From: Pseudobdellovibrionaceae bacterium
Lineage (GTDB): Bacteria; Bdellovibrionota; Bdellovibrionia; Bdellovibrionales; JAMPXM01
Direction of reading: 5' to 3'
Assembly: GCA_016791465.1 (NCBI GenBank)
Contig: JAEUWE010000475.1
Span: forward strand, 1-5,743
DNA length: 5,743 bases
Positions within the stretch are counted from its first letter, which is position 1. The number at the start of each line of letters is the position of its first letter. The position numbers and the translations under genes were made by a program. The notes beneath the pieces are model-generated. The model was not told where the DNA came from, ran no database searches, and worked only from the letters and a program-made list of their open reading frames with translations. This document shows, piece after piece, positions 5,181 to 5,743 of this stretch.

Positions 5181-5743
5181 AGCGAAACAAACCCCGGAAC
5201 AGCCTTCTCGCTCACCAAAGCAACAGAGTAGTGCGTCGGCAAAAACCACGCGATCGCTTCGGCGATGCCATTGTGCTCGTGCGCCGGAGGCGACCCAAGA
5301 GATTCCAATGAAAACGCTAAATCCCATTGGCTATCAGTCGCAGAGCCCGAATCAACCGAGATCATCAGAACTCGTGGGTCAGCGACCTTCTGCCGCTGGA
5401 AGAATTCTTTGAGAACCGATCGAACGACGTCCGGCAAGTACGCGCGACTGGGAGCTCCAGTCAGCAGCTTTTGTCCATTTTGAATTTCGAGGGTGCCGGC
5501 GCGAACACTGGGGGCAAGCGTAAGAAACTCACCGCGCTCAACGAAGTTCCAAATCATTCCAAACGGAAGCACAAAGTCCGGCATCGGTTTTTCGGGATTC
5601 AGAACCATCCCCATTCCACGCGAAGCCAACCAGCGCGCGATGGAGATCACAGGCTCAAACTCCTCCGCCTTACGCCCACCCGTCGCCACGAGCAGGTACG
5701 GCCAGCCGTCTGGTCCCTGAACCGGATCGGGATTGACGACAGC
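5177..5743 (-). CDS. Unrecognised conserved-looking protein, C-terminal part (5' end outside the window)
   Basis: On the - strand a frame stays open from the right edge to TAA (complement of 5177-5179), giving 188 codons with no stop. The visible N-terminal part reads VNPDPVQGPDGWPYLLVATGG, so GTG 5689 is an internal Val and the true start lies beyond the window. The composition is that of a folded soluble protein: alternating hydrophobic strands and helices (for example SIARWLASRG, FGMIWNFVERGEF, VVRSVLKEFF), many Trp/Phe, and a motif-rich end with SLESLGSPP, HNGIAEAIAWFLP and HYSVALV. No signal peptide or TM segment is seen in the visible part. I do not recognise the family and propose no function. 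Opposite-strand frames here are short and low-complexity, which supports this strand as coding. It is convergent with the aminotransferase gene, so it belongs to a different transcription unit. Confidence 0.82.
   Translation of the reverse strand, partial: AVVNPDPVQGPDGWPYLLVATGGRKAEEFEPVISIARWLASRGMGMVLNPEKPMPDFVLPFGMIWNFVERGEFLTLAPSVRAGTLEIQNGQKLLTGAPSRAYLPDVVRSVLKEFFQRQKVADPRVLMISVDSGSATDSQWDLAFSLESLGSPPAHEHNGIAEAIAWFLPTHYSVALVSEKAVPGFVSL

Noticed and set aside
5168..5213. Bidirectional terminator between the convergent genes (GAGCG/CGCTC and AAG/CTT arms)
   Set aside because: The loop is about 28 bases with a two-base bulge and no T-run follows on either strand, so it is a poor terminator.

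Overview
The window is a compact, almost fully coding stretch of bacterial chromosome with slightly more than half G+C. Five complete genes lie on the + strand, flanked by a partial + strand gene at the left edge and a partial - strand gene at the right edge. I see no rRNA, tRNA, CRISPR array, transposase or phage gene. Arginine codon CGA is unusually frequent. The gene content (a NadA with an atypical Cys motif, a degenerate PilZ protein, and an unnamed family at the right edge) would fit a Bdellovibrionota-like or other deltaproteobacterial-type lineage. That assignment is a low-confidence inference, because nothing in the window is diagnostic.

Layout. (1) Bases 3-89 hold a probable C-terminal tail of a VOC/glyoxalase-like protein. 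(2) 144-1805 encodes a membrane sensor histidine kinase: six TM segments, a PAS-like domain, HisKA and HATPase_c. (3) 1839-2831 is nadA, quinolinate synthase, starting 33 nt after the kinase. (4) 2828-3412 is a Sfp/AcpS-superfamily phosphopantetheinyl transferase whose start overlaps the nadA stop as ATGA. (5) 3413-3583 is the only sizeable non-coding gap; it holds a repeat/palindrome cluster and a good Shine-Dalgarno site. (6) 3584-4012 encodes a small PilZ-like protein with a poor match to the c-di-GMP signature. (7) 4013-4061 contains a strong hairpin that ends one base before the next ATG. (8) 4062-5180 is a class V PLP-dependent aminotransferase-fold enzyme. (9) The - strand gene 5743-5177 is unrecognised, runs off the right edge, and shares its stop region with the aminotransferase gene.

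Function. Kinase, nadA and the PPTase look like one transcription unit by spacing. That would place NAD de novo synthesis and carrier-protein activation under one promoter, but the sequence shows no direct biochemical link between them. The PilZ-like gene probably has its own promoter in the 171-nt gap. The aminotransferase gene is separated from it by a hairpin that could act as a terminator, a translational gate, or both. I did not find a clearly new system. The most interesting local signals are that hairpin, the repeats upstream of the PilZ-like gene, and the unrecognised - strand family.
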